Positions 1-10,245 of a stretch of 64,000 nt of DNA are shown here, in pieces (the stretch's first letter is position 1; each line of letters opens with the position of its first letter). The stretch spans positions 17,305,801 through 17,369,800 of the forward strand of contig OX465111.1 of NCBI GenBank assembly GCA_949987565.1, written 5' to 3'. The position numbers and the translations under genes are program-made. Origin of the DNA: Luidia sarsii (taxonomy: Eukaryota; Echinodermata; Asteroidea; Paxillosida; Luidiidae). The notes under the pieces are model-generated. The model was not told where the DNA came from, did not search any database, and worked only from the letters and a program-made list of their open reading frames with translations.

Positions 1-215
1 CCATTACATTAAACCACCAAGCCTTACGTTAACCAACCAAGCCATACATTGACCTACCAAGCCATAGGCCTACCGAGCCTTGGCATAACCCACCAAGCCA
101 TACATATCTTCAAAGCCATACATTAACCAAAATGTATCCATAGCCTACCCCGCTATAAAGCCAAACCTACCAATAAGCCATACATATCTTACCAAGCCAT
201 GCAGTGTTCTGGTGA
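1..215. repeat. Degenerate minisatellite, about 20-bp unit
   Basis: Variants of ACCAAGCCATACATTRACCT recur about ten times. It is AT-rich, non-coding and already decayed. 216-508 shows nothing I recognise. Confidence 0.7.
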
Positions 216-508
216 TGTAGCCAAAGCACAGGCCCATTCCCTGCGAGGTTTCAGGTTGTAGGTGAAGGTGCTTGCCATACGCTCACACTTCTTCCACTCA
301 CACGGGCTTGAAGTACACAACCTATGATACCAAACACACATGAGACAATGGAAGTGATGAGTATATCTTCAAAATGTCAACGCCAATTACAGATTTTCTG
401 GAACAACTACAATCCTGTATCAAAGTATCTTGAGAAAAACCAACAGCAAACTGTTTCACAAAGTCAAACAAATAAAGGGAAAACTGACTGATGAGAACTT
501 TCAAACAA

Positions 509-700
509 TTTTTCAATCAAAGCGATATACAAAAATGTTGCAAACTGCTTACTGACTAAAATTACCAAAATGCAAATCTCAAAATTTAGTGGGCCTGACG
601 TTTCGGTCCTAGCAGGACCTTTCTCAAAGGCAGAGAAAGGTCCTGCTAGGATCGAAACGTCAGGCCCACTAAATGTTGAAGTTTTTAAATCAATTAAAGC
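509..700. mobile_element. Penelope-associated foldback element (family A)
   Basis: A left arm (GATATACAAAAATG... to CTTTCTCAAAGG) is followed by an inverted shorter arm. Imperfect direct repeats flank it: TTTTTCAATCAAAGC at 509 and TTTTTAAATCAATTAAAGC at 682. The family layout is given at 58414-58600. 701-1120 is intergenic with nothing recognised. Confidence 0.75.
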
Positions 701-1120
701 TTACACAGAAAATTACCAAAATGTGACCCGCTCTGCAAAAAAAGGCCCTTAAGCCTTTGTATGTAATCGGCAGTTCCACCCAACAGGCCAGGGTGGGTTT
801 TTTGGGTAAGAATGGCCATTATTTCATTATTTCATAATCAGTGGGGAAACCATTAATTTCCATCAATAAATACAAAAAAAAGCCTTTTGTGAGCTTCACC
901 TTGCCGCTTATCCCAGTAAAATATTCAAATAGCCATTTCTCCATATGGCATTTCATTTTCGGTGACAGAGACCACTACATATATTTGGATGCATCTCAGG
1001 AATGGAAGCGTGCTACGTAGGGGTCAGACTTGCACCAAAATGAAGCATAATTTCATGCTCTTTCCTTCTTAGACTTAAAGGCATTCTTGGCAGAGCCTGT
1101 CACAAATGGATGGAGGGAAG

Positions 1121-1308
1121 CTAAGACCAGTCGACCCCGTACCTGAGGGCGTCGGTGGTGTTGTAGAATTCCTGGAAGAATGTCGGCGGCTCGGGGAACT
1201 GGTCGAGTTTCTGGAGCATCTGGCGCTTGGTGTCCACCCAACGCTGCCACTGCTGCTCCACATGGGCTGGATCACGCACAGTGGTGGTGGTCTCTGGCAC
1301 CGTGACCT
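1121..1308 (-). CDS. WAP gene exon 3 (C-terminal tail)
   Basis: The acceptor is CTGGCAG (AG at 1310-1309), and the first two bases complete a Glu codon from exon 2. It encodes 61 further residues and stops with TAG at 1123-1121. The tail has no recognised domain; the stretch from about residue 90 to 110 is amphipathic and could be helical. No clear polyadenylation signal was seen just downstream. Confidence 0.78.
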
Positions 1309-4300
1309 CTGCCAGTGCAATAATTACCACACACACAAAAACCAGACAAGCATTAAGCAACAAATCATCAAGAAAAAGAAATTGAAAAATTGACAAGGAA
1401 AACTTTGACTGCACTGGGATGAATCTGACATGTATAGTAACATCTTTTATCAAACAATTTTGAAAAATGACCCAAAATAGATTTGACTGGACTGGAGAAA
1501 CCGACTTGGATGTGAACCCCATACCTCTGGTTTTGGGTACCAGCATTCAGTATGCAAAATCAGAGGTCTCAGGTTCAAGTCAAGGTTTCCTTTACCTTTT
1601 TTCCAAGTTGGAAAATTGAAAAGAAAACTTTGACTGGACCGGGACTTGAACCTGAGACCTCTGGATTAATGTACCAGTTCCCATCTGAGCTATCCGGCCC
1701 TTAGATGGCGGCCTTCCAAATGAGTCAACTACAGTCTTTTCCGGGGTGGGGGCAGCAGTCAGAAGCAATTCAACCATTAACTGCTGTATATCTTCAGGGA
1801 TCACACCCCCGTTTTCATTCAGATGCAAACAAACAATTATTGTAAACCTGGCTACAGCAGCTCAGGGATCACACAAAGTGGATGCAGCTTTTTCTATTCA
1901 AGTCAAACAAAGGAAAAACTGACTGGGAACTTTAGAACAAATTGGAAAACTGGCAAAGTCAGTTTTTCCAGTTTTTTCCTGAAATGTTTTCTGTGGAAAT
2001 TGTTCAATTTGCTCAAAAATTCCCAGTCAGTTTTTCTTTTGTTTGTTTGATATTTTCCAAATAGTTTAATAGTTCCCTGTCAGTTTGTCCTTTATTTTTT
2101 TTTGACTCCGTGCTGCATCCACTTTGTGTGATCACGAGAGCTGCCGTAGCAAGGTTTACTACAATTGATTGCTATCATTAATTAACACTTTTTAAATGAT
2201 AGTGAAGCTGAGAAGGAGGACTTTTCTGCCTGCCAGAAAGGTCCACCTGCTGTGATAGAAACATCAGGCCCTCCTAATTTTTGATATTTGCCTTTTAGGT
2301 CATTTTAGTAAGTAAGAAGTTCGCCACATTTTGTCGCAAGATCTGAAGACTTTTTGTTCACTTACCAGGAGTCTCGGGCTCCATGCACATGGCCCCACCA
2401 CAGGGAGTAGGGCAGCACTTCTGGATGCCATCGCAGTGTCTGTCCAGCTGACATTTTGTCATGCAAATGCCGAAATCAGCCTCGATAGTCGGACAGCGGC
2501 CAACGCCGGTCTCCCTAAACAATGCTGCAGGGACCAAGAACAAACAAATTAGCCCGATTAATAGGTCGTCTGCATTATTTGATCACTTGAGCGTGCATTC
2601 ACTACGGGTTTGTGGTTCAACTGTATAATCTCCATCTTGTTTGCGTTGTTCTCATAATCACACTTTTCTGTGCATGCCATTACTTTTTATGGAAACTGCA
2701 TTGTATCCCGTCTCCAGTTTCAGTGTTATTGTCAAATCGTTCGCCGTGTTTTTAACCGGCATTGAAACCACAATTAACCACACATGGATACGGGCCATGC
2801 GCCACGACATTCCACAGCGTGGTTTTTGTGGTGTCCTGTGGTATGTGATCCTACACCCCTGCGGGCACTGTGGTAAATTGCGGTATACAGTGTGTGTAAA
2901 ACTATGTTTTCAAGGAAATAAAGGATGAGTGATTTCAAAAAGTTACAGAAATAGAAAATGCCGAAGATATGAATTGACTTTACTGTGCTTTAGACAAAAA
3001 AATATTTGAGCCAACAAGGCCTGTGGTTTATAACTAAACAGTGCTCTAACACCTTAGCTATCCAACCCTTAGGTTTGTGGACTCTAAAATAGTCAACTAT
3101 CAATCAATCATTGATTTTAAAAGAGTTTAGCAATCGGTCACTGCATGTAAACTGCGCTGTAGATAGGTGAGACGGTATCATTATGATATAGGCCTACACA
3201 GAAACATTTGTCAATGTAATAAACATTGCAACACTTGGCAAAGACATGGTAAAAATATGACAGGTTTCTTTATGCACGGTTAGGTTTAGGTACAGTTGTT
3301 ACAACTGTATCCCTGTTGCTCACCCCCCCCCCCCACCCCCCCCCCCCCCCCCCGTCATACGACAATTAAAAAAAATTACTACCTTCACCGTAAAATATCA
3401 AAAGAGTCAGAAAAAAAACACATAAACCCAAGTTAGACCTCCAATATTGTAATGTCGACAATATTCACGGTCTGGCACAACCACTTGCAGAAGAAAAAGT
3501 TTTCCCAAAAAATCATGATTTTGTGACGTGTTGCTTCGTTCAAAACGTGCACTTAAGTTCAAGTTCACTATTCCCAGAGGTAGAAACAGGGCCTATATAA
3601 GCGCTACAAAATCATAATTTTAAAATCTTGCCGGTACAGTTAGTAAAACTAATACTTGACTCTGCCTTTGAGAAAGGTCCTGCTAGGATCGAAACGTCAG
3701 GCCCACTAAATTTTAAGATTTACATTTTGGTAATTTTAGTCAGTAAGCAGTTTGCAACTTTTTTGTATAGGCCTATCACCTTAAGTCAAAACTAATACTT
3801 ATGTAATAGCATAATGCTGACTTTGATAGGCCTTGGTTATATAAATGTCTCTTCATTCCAACTTCTAACTCAAAGCCAACTCGAGAGTTCACGGAGAGGA
3901 TTGTTTATGTTTTTCCCAGATAAGGTGATCAAACTATCAAACTCACGTGATTCAAATCTCAAAGGGCACTTTTTTTTGTTTGCGCCACCACAACGTGCGA
4001 CCACGTGTAACAACGGAAAACAGCTATAATGCTGTGTTAACATAGGAACGTGTGGGGTGACACCGCGTATAAGGTCTCTCAGGGAAGAGGTAGGCCTATG
4101 GTTCTGAAAAGAACCTGTCGAGTGGTAACTCGACGTTTCGACCAGTATGCTCTGGCCGTCATGAGGAGAATGCCCGACAGGTAACTTAAGCAATTATACT
4201 ACTGCAAACCTTCCTGCCTATAATTCAAGTTGAAGGGCAACTAAAGTTATACAAATAGATTTTTTTTTTTTAAGACTCGACTAGTGGCATGATGAAGTTC

Positions 4301-4797
4301 AGGGAAAGACAGGTCGTTTTTCTAAGATACATATGCATAAAAAAAATCAAATAATTTGAAAAATGACAAGGAAGACTTTGACTGGATCGGGAACTAGAAC
4401 CCGAGACATCTTGTTTTGCGCACCAGCGCTCTTACCAAAGCTGCCCAGCACTTGATTCTAGCCTATGGTGGTCTTACCAAACAATCAACTAGTCTTTGTC
4501 GCAAAACCAGAGGTCTCGGGTTCAACTCCCACTCCATTCAAAGTTTTCTTTGACATCTTTCAAATTATTTTGAACAAGTTATGGATGGAAAAAGTTATTG
4601 AATTTTGTTTGAGTCAAAGGCCGACACCTCTCTGGATAGTCTACAGGTTTGTCGATAAACAAGCCGGCAGCATGGTGGGACATCCCTGCCTAAAAGTACA
4701 GACCATGAAAACGAGGCTTTTTGAGACAATTAGGCCTACCTTCAAAGGGCAGTGCAGAAGCGGCCCCAACAAGCACGACAAGAAGTAGCAGCTTCAT
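1121..4797 (-). CDS. Secreted single-WAP-domain protein, 3 coding exons (join 4797-4740, 2524-2366, 1308-1121)
   Basis: The three exons join in frame into 134 residues. Residues 1-15 (MKLLLLVVLVGAASA) are a signal peptide with likely cleavage after Ala15. Residues 29-68 form a WAP four-disulfide-core domain with all eight cysteines (30, 40, 44, 50, 56, 57, 61, 66), including the paired CC and the closing CGGAMC. Residues 73-134 are a Thr/Pro-led tail rich in Trp, Gln and Phe with one N-glycosylation sequon (NTT at 122) that I do not recognise. WAP domains usually act as extracellular serine-protease inhibitors or antimicrobial peptides; which applies here cannot be read from sequence. Both introns are phase 1 with GT/AG borders. 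The start is chosen because the signal peptide begins there, A is at -3, and a TATA box lies about 80 bp upstream. The product looks intact. Confidence 0.85.
1612..1895 (-). mobile_element. tRNA-derived SINE (SINE-1) in WAP intron 2
   Basis: A tRNA-like block at about 1631-1702 has an A-box (GATAGCTCAGATGG) and B-box (GGTTCAAGTCC). It is linked to the family's other segment, recognised by CATCTGAATG and by CACTTTGTGTGATCCC near 1880. It is a pol III-type short retroelement, not a functional tRNA because arm pairing is incomplete. Confidence 0.75.
1823..2190. mobile_element. Foldback element linked to SINE-1
   Basis: The ends are inverted: GATCACACAAAGTGGATGCAGC near 1868 returns as GCTGCATCCACTTTGTGTGATC near 2112, with a second inverted pair (AAAAACTGACTGGGAAC / TTCCCAGTCAGTTTTT) inside. 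Together they give a roughly 360-bp hairpin-forming unit that also occurs at 17660-17960. Confidence 0.7.
2205..2320 (+). mobile_element. Family A fragment
   Basis: A decayed copy: CCAGAAAGGTCCACCTGC, then GAAACATCAGGCCC and the tail with TCATTTTAGTAAGTAAG. Confidence 0.55.
2366..2524 (-). CDS. WAP gene exon 2 (four-disulfide core)
   Basis: The acceptor is CTGCAG (AG at 2526-2525) and the donor CCTG|GTAAGT (GT at 2365-2364). It encodes the whole eight-cysteine WAP domain on one phase 1-1 exon, the usual symmetric layout for WAP modules. Confidence 0.88.
3323..3353. repeat. Poly-C tract (WAP intron 1)
   Basis: Thirty-one bases, all C except one A. 2540-3320 and 3355-3650 otherwise show nothing recognised. 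Confidence 0.9.
3655..3785 (+). mobile_element. Family A single-arm copy
   Basis: It runs from CTTTGAGAAAGGTCCTGC through GAAACGTCAGGCCC to the TTTTGTATAGGCCTATCACC end. The right arm is complete and there is no inverted arm. Confidence 0.75.
4050..4185 (-). mobile_element. Hammerhead-like repeat, family B
   Basis: On the minus strand: CTCATGA, stem GGCCAG/CTGGTC, then GAAACGTCGAG, hairpin TCGAGT/ACTCGA and hairpin GGTTCT/AGAACC. Relatives are at 7323-7700, 20567-20900 and 59110-59265. Confidence 0.65.
4370..4560. mobile_element. Two SINE-1 fragments, head to head
   Basis: 4375-4460 is a decayed minus-strand tRNA-like block. 4484-4560 is a plus-strand half (GCAAAACCAGAGGTCTCGGG and the GGTTCAACTCC B-box). 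Confidence 0.6.
4740..4797 (-). CDS. WAP gene exon 1 (signal peptide)
   Basis: It starts ATG at 4797 and encodes the hydrophobic signal peptide and the residues LPFE. It ends after the first base of a codon at an AAG|GTAGGC donor (GT at 4739-4738). Confidence 0.85.
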
Positions 4798-4875
4798 CGT
4801 GCAGCGTCGCTGGCAATCAACGTCTCTCTCTCTGAACCCCGTAGCAGTTTCTGACCCCAACGCCGCAACGACTCA

Positions 4876-4883
4876 TATTTATA
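4876..4883 (-). promoter_or_regulatory. TATA box of the WAP gene
   Basis: TATAAATA reads on the minus strand about 80 bp before the ATG. A start about 30 bp downstream, near 4850, would leave a 5' UTR of about 50 nt. Nothing else promoter-like was recognised between 4884 and 5480. Confidence 0.6.
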
Positions 4884-5485
4884 AAGCGATTCAAGGCCAT
4901 TAACCCCTGACTCCACAACAATTGGCTAGAAGTTTATCAACATCACGCAGCTGACGATAGTGACAGAGAGAGGGGGGGGGATGTCAACCGTCAGTGGTCA
5001 TCTGTCCAAATCTTGTGTACTTAGTATTTCATGTTGTGATTTGTGCGACCTTCCTTGTCAAAAAGAAAAGAACAAATACGGGACTTAACTTATGACACAT
5101 GCTGAATTTGCATACAATGGTGTTTGGCTTGGATTAGTCGGCAGTGGCTATAGATTTAATTATCTGGGAGGTCATTGTTGGCGTTACATCATGTTTGTGT
5201 ACGTCCTGCCACGTACTGTCAGTGATGATTTGATATGGTGGGATGGATGTGACCAGGGACCATTTTTTTTTCCTAGAGCCGAAAGTACCCAAATTTGCTG
5301 AAGCATGAAAAATCTTTCTCAAAGGAAATCAGGTTACCGGCCAAAGTTCTACTTGTGTTTCACGTGAAGCAACCAATAATTATTGGAATTCGGGTCGAGT
5401 ACCGAACAAGCACCAAGCGAAAAATGCTTGGCAATTTCTTGCTTAGCAGATTTGCATGCTCAAGCAACTGTTTCATGTTTCTTAG

Positions 5486-5729
5486 GCCCTTTTCCAAAAC
5501 CCGGCTTAGGCTCATGGCTCCGGCTTCGTCTCCAGTTCTTCCATCCATTTCAAATACAAGGCACGAAACCAGGAAGCTTTTGGCATCATTTTTGAATGTT
5601 TGACTGCGTTTTGAAAAGGAATCCAAAGCTTCAACTTCAACAAAGAACTCCAACCTGCGTTTTCAGCTTTGGGATTTATAGAGACGAATCCGGAGCCGAA
5701 GCCTAAGCCGGGTTTTGGAAAAGGGCCAT
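5486..5729. mobile_element. MITE family H, complete copy (244 bp)
   Basis: Long terminal inverted repeats start GGCCCTTTTCCAAAACCC and end GGGTTTTGGAAAAGGGCC. The ends pair over more than 40 bp and include the CCGGAGCC/GGCTCCGG steps. No coding capacity. Partial relatives lie at 7738-7965 and 31571-32025. Confidence 0.8.
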
Positions 5730-5739
5730 ATAGAGTCGC

Positions 5740-6340
5740 TAATTATAGGCCTAAGCAAGAAACCCTGCTTAGCGTGAAAATCTGTCCTTGTTTGAGACAG
5801 GCTCCATGATGCACAAGATTGTCAGCCATATTTGACTTGATGCTTTGCTGCAGCACTTAGCTCGTACTCCAAATTATTCCGGGTGCTTAGCATACAATAT
5901 AGGCCACAGTGGAACTTTGGCTGGCAACCAGGGGCCAATTAAGCGCCAAAATGTGCTTAAGCACAAAAACTCGTGAGCCACGGGAACTTCTTGCCAACCC
6001 AAATTTCACTTTTGTATAATGCTAAGTGAAGAAGAGTGGAATACAAGTCAAAAGCAATGGACGTCAAATTGCAGGGCAGTTTGTAATCCTGCCTACACGA
6101 GGAAGACTTTTCCTGCTTAGCAGATTTTCGCGCTTAAGCGACTCTTTGAAATTGGACACTGATTTTATTCAGCAAGGTTTTTCAAGCTTAACTTTGGATG
6201 CTTAAGTGACTCTATGAAATTGATCACAGAGCCCAATAGGCTATTTCATAGAGCCGCTTAAGCGTGAAGATCTGCTAAGCAGGAAAAGTCTTCCTTGTGT
6301 CAACAGGATTACAAACCACACTACGATTGGTGTCACTTGC
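5740..6340. mobile_element. Cluster of GCTTAAGC MITEs (family G)
   Basis: Repeated blocks of GGGGCCAATT, CGCTTAAGCG and GAAAATCTGCTAAGCAGG occur in both orientations, indicating two or three overlapping decayed copies of a short inverted-repeat transposon. Confidence 0.6.
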
Positions 6341-6699
6341 TTTTGACTTAATTGTATTCCACACTTTTTTACTGTATACCATAAAACAATAGTAAAGTTA
6401 GATTGGTAAGCTGATCATATCATGATCCTATTATATTGCCAGTAGGCTTGGGCTCAGGCTTCGTCTCCGTCTGACACCTGAAAATAATCCAGGCTGTGGT
6501 TTGTTGCCGAATTCATGAAGGTTTTGCTGGCTTGATAAGCATAGAATATTCACCAAGAAAACTTGTGGGTTAAACGCTTGTTTTTTTAGATGCATGTGAC
6601 TCTATTATGACGTTCAAGAGAAAATGGTGACCGGAGACAAAGCCCGTGCCTGAGCCTGCATTTCGTAAACGGCATATGAGTCATGACTTTTAATTCCCA

Positions 6700-7310
6700 G
6701 GGGCCAATTTCATAGAGAGTCGCTCAGTCAAACCAAAGCCAAACCACTATCTATTGGTTGAACGTTAACGACAACCTCAAAGATACATTACAATTCTGGA
6801 AAATCCCAAATAAAAAGCAAAATATATATTGAATTTAATTATTATAAACTCAAAACTTAAATACCCTCTTTTATACAAAGATGGGACCCTAATGAAAAAC
6901 AAATCTTATTGAGTGTGAATAATGATAACCCCATCTGGAATTTCTGACAACTTATATGCAAACCTAACTTCTGATGAATTTTTTTATCCCTCTTGGTTTT
7001 TTTATTGGTTTTCTGATTCCAGTTTTTTGGATTACGTTCAAGTAGTGTGATATTTTTTTTGGTTTAATTTTTTAATACTTTTGTTACTGTTTTGGGAAGA
7101 TTTTGTTTGAATAAAGTGTCCTCTTGAAAAGTCAGTCAACCCAAACTTCACTTTTGTTTCAAGTAAACAATAGTAAAATACAAGTGAAAAGCAACGGACG
7201 TCATTATTGTGCGGTGTGTAATCCTGCTTATACACGAGGAAGACTTTTCAAGCTTAGCAGATTTTCACGCTTAAGCAGCTTTATGAAGTTGAGCGCAGAA
7301 ACAACATGAG
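6700..7310. mobile_element. Family G MITE with AT-rich insert
   Basis: CCAATTTCATAGAGAGTCGCT at about 6705 is mirrored by AGCAGCTTTATGAAGTTGAG at about 7275. The middle (6780-7105) is AT-rich without genes. Confidence 0.45.
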
Positions 7311-7322
7311 AGCAAATGTGAT

Positions 7323-7700
7323 TTGAAGGTTTGCATGGTGAGAATATCAGGATAAATAGGTTTGCGGTGACACCATGTAACTTCTCTTTTGTGAGTAAGT
7401 GTGGTTCTGAAAAGAACCGGAGGAACTCAACGTTTCGAACAGTATACTCTGCTCGTCCTGTGCAGCATCCCTTGTTCCCGCCTTTACAGTTCCCGCCTTC
7501 ACCCTTCACTGAGCTAATCCCCTCACCAGGATCCCTCTCCACACTACATGAGCCCCACGCCCAGTTGGAATCCGGCATTCTCCTGAAGACGAGCAGAGTA
7601 CACTGTTCGAAACGTGGAGTTCCTCCGGTTCTTTTTCAGAACCACACTTACTCACAAAAGAGAATTTACATGATGTCTCCGCAAACCTATTTATCCTAAC
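7323..7700. mobile_element. Hammerhead-like repeat family B, inverted pair
   Basis: Two copies face each other: GGTTTGCGGTGACACCATG on the left and CATGATGTCTCCGCAAACC on the right. Each carries GGTTCT/AGAACC and GAGCAG/CTGTTC hairpins. The right copy reads CTGAAGA (7583-7589), stem, GAAACGTG. The spacer 7455-7580 is CT-rich. ORFs here are by-products of the repeat. Confidence 0.75.
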
Positions 7701-7737
7701 ATGAGAGCATTATTAAAGTCAGCGATTAGTGGCAACA

Positions 7738-7965
7738 CGGCAACCCATCTTCGGCTTCAGCTTCATCTCTGTTGATCCAAAAGCCGAAATCACAAGTTGG
7801 AGTTCCTTGTTGAAGCTGAAGCTTTTGAATTTTTCAAAATGCAGTAGGCCTATACAACATTAAAAAAACGAAGCCAAATGCCTCCCATTTTCATGCCTTG
7901 TACTTAAAAATGGACGAAAGAAAGACAGAAAGAGAGCCCGAGCCTGAGCCGGGTTTGGGTAAAAA
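7738..7965. mobile_element. MITE family H, partial
   Basis: It shares GAAGCTGAAGCTTTTGAAT and GAGCCTGAGCCGGGTTTGGG with the complete copy at 5486; the left end is lost. Confidence 0.55.
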
Positions 7966-8039
7966 GGGCTATGATGTAGCATTCAGCAGCATGCATGATC
8001 AGTCGTCCATGAGTGTCAAAATCAAATGGCCAAAACTAT

Positions 8040-8290
8040 TCTACCCCGCGCGATCTCCAGTAAAAACGCCACCCGTGAGTTCGGTAGACAGGACTACCAT
8101 GTCAACATTATTAGACCGACTGTCCCGGAACCTTGCACCCTCTAATCTTTCCAGCTAAACTCGAAAATGGCAGAAACTATCAAAATGTCCGGTTTATAGT
8201 CCAGTATTCTCTCAGTCGGTCGGAGCCAAGAGCACGTGCGTGTCGGTGTCGAACGGCAGAGGAGCCGACGCCGCTCCGATAATAATGAAC
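8040..8290. other. CpG-enriched, repeat-free block between genes
   Basis: Many CpG dinucleotides (CGCGCGATC, GAGCCGACGCCGCTCCG) stand out against an AT-rich surround. No coding exon was recognised. It could be a regulatory element or the start of an unseen transcript. Confidence 0.3.
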
Positions 8291-8440
8291 AAATAGAATC
8301 AAATTCCATCTTATTTCAACCAAATTACTATTACACACTGTGTATACACTTTTTTAGGTAAAAGAACAATGGATTAGGAATGGCATTGTTCCCCCACTCA
8401 ACTGCATTTGTAGCATTTTTCTAGCCGTGAGGTCGGGGTA

Positions 8441-8815
8441 TTAAAGGCCCTATACAACAATTGGTAAAGGTCAAAAGATTGCCACATACAGCTTGTATGT
8501 TAAACCATTACACTTTAAAAAAAAAATCCTGCGAAGGTTTTAGCTGAAATGGTAATCTGAGAAAGTAGAAAACGGTAAACAAAAAATCACGGTTTTCACA
8601 CCGTTCTGTGGTGTAAGAAATGATCTATTACTCGCGAGTAATATTAAACTTTTTGTCGATATTTGAGTGAGGATTTCTCGAGAAGGGCAGCATCCCAGAC
8701 CGTAAGATTTAAACATGAGGATTCTATCGTGACCATCTACAAACTGTGTAAATTAGAAGGAAATCTGTGGACATCGATGTTTCCCCATCTTCCCAATGTT
8801 GTATTGGTCCTTTGA
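8441..8815. mobile_element. TTAA-type MITE, family F
   Basis: The left end is TTAA followed by AGGCCCTATACAACA; the right end is CCAATGTTGTATTGGTCC, with the right TTAA mutated to TTTG. About 370 bp, non-coding. The TTAA target suggests mobilisation by a piggyBac-like or Kolobok-like transposase. Confidence 0.75.
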
Positions 8816-9039
8816 GAAACAATGTAAAAGTATAAAACAGACGTTATGCAATTTATAAAAAAATATGGAATCGCTTACCGAGGCCAAAGTTATTACCAGG
8901 TACGCAAGGCAAACAAAATGTCCTTGAGAAGCAGGTGGCATTATGCAATTCGTTATTTCATACCCTATTCATTTTCAGTCGGGTGTTTCATCACGCCATA
9001 CTTATCCTGGAAGGCCTCCAAGAGATGTAACCGTAGATT

Positions 9040-9640
9040 AGAGCTTTCTCGATCCTATAGCAGAACATTTCTCGGTCCTAGCAGGACATTTTTCGATTCT
9101 AGCAGGACCTTTCTGAATCCTAGTAGGACCTTTCTCGATAGCAGGACCTTTCTCGATCCTATAGCAGAACATTTCTCGATCCTAGCAGGATCTTTCTCAA
9201 TCCTATAGCAGAACATTTCTCGATCCTAGCAGGACCTTTCTCGATCCTAGCAGGACCATTCTCGATCCTAGCAGGACCTTTCTCGATCCTATAGCAGGAC
9301 CTTTCTCAATCCTATAGCAGAACATTTCTCGATCCTAGCAGGACCTTTCTCGATCCCAGCAGGACCATTCTCGATCCCAGCAGGACCTTTCTCGATCCCA
9401 GCAGGACCATTCTCGATCCAAGCAGGACCTTTCTCGATCCTATAGCAGGACCTTTCTCGATCCCAGCAGGACCTTTCTCGATCCTAGCAGGACCTTTCTC
9501 GATCCTATAGCAGGACCTTTCTCGATCCTAGCAGGACCATTCTCGATCCTAGCAGGACCTTTCTCGATCCTATAGCAGGACCATTCTCGATCCTAGCGAG
9601 AATAATATTTGATATTCGCCTTTGGTCATTTTAGTCAAAA
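9040..9640. repeat. Minisatellite amplified from the family A stem-loop
   Basis: About 25 tandem units of TTTCTCGATCCTAGCAGGACC, some with an extra TATAG and some with CCAGC, fill 9045-9600. The flank at 9604-9660 is the family A tail (GTCATTTTAGTC). The unit is exactly the stem-loop and spacer of the element. Confidence 0.85.
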
Positions 9641-9931
9641 AGCACTGCAAAGACAGAATTGATGTATGATTTAGGAATTTGAGGAAGATGAAATTGCCTC
9701 ATTGCACGTATGGCATATTTTTTTCACGTTATGAACATTGCATGGTAACTTGAAATGCAGACGGCTGACCAAGAATTTCAAAAAATTGAATAAAAAATTA
9801 TATATATATACCAAAACAGCGGACAACTCTCTGCCAATGCGAATCTTTCTCTTTTGATGGGCTCCATAATAATGCAAAGCATAATACGACATTGTCAATT
9901 GTATATATTGTTTAATCCATTTTACCACACT

Positions 9932-10245
9932 GTGAAAACGGTGCTCACATCATGCACATGGATGAAGTATCTTGAGGCACATGGTGCACGATACATGCGC
10001 ACGAGGTGATGCTCACTTTCACTCCATGTGCTTGAGGTACAGTAAATAGGGAGATGTTCTTGTACCTGAAGCACTTCATGGACCTCATCCGACTTTTCCT
10101 CAAGTGATTACAATGCCACGTGTGCTTGAGCTACAGTATTTCATGTGCATGAAGTACAGTAGGTGCCTCAAGTGTTCATGATTCTGGGACGAATATGTGC
10201 CATTGCAGAAGTGCATGAGGTGCAGTTCGTTTTTACAGTGCATGG
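9932..10245. mobile_element. MITE with CACTGTRAAAACG ends
   Basis: CACTGTGAAAACG at the left pairs with CGTTTTTACAGTG at the right. The interior is full of CTTGAGGTACAGT and CATGAAGTACAGT variants. 10246-11337 shows no recognised feature. Confidence 0.6.

Noticed and set aside
7228..7699. ORFs of 116-122 codons on both strands
   Set aside because: Fully inside the inverted pair of family B repeats. They reflect palindromic sequence, not a gene.
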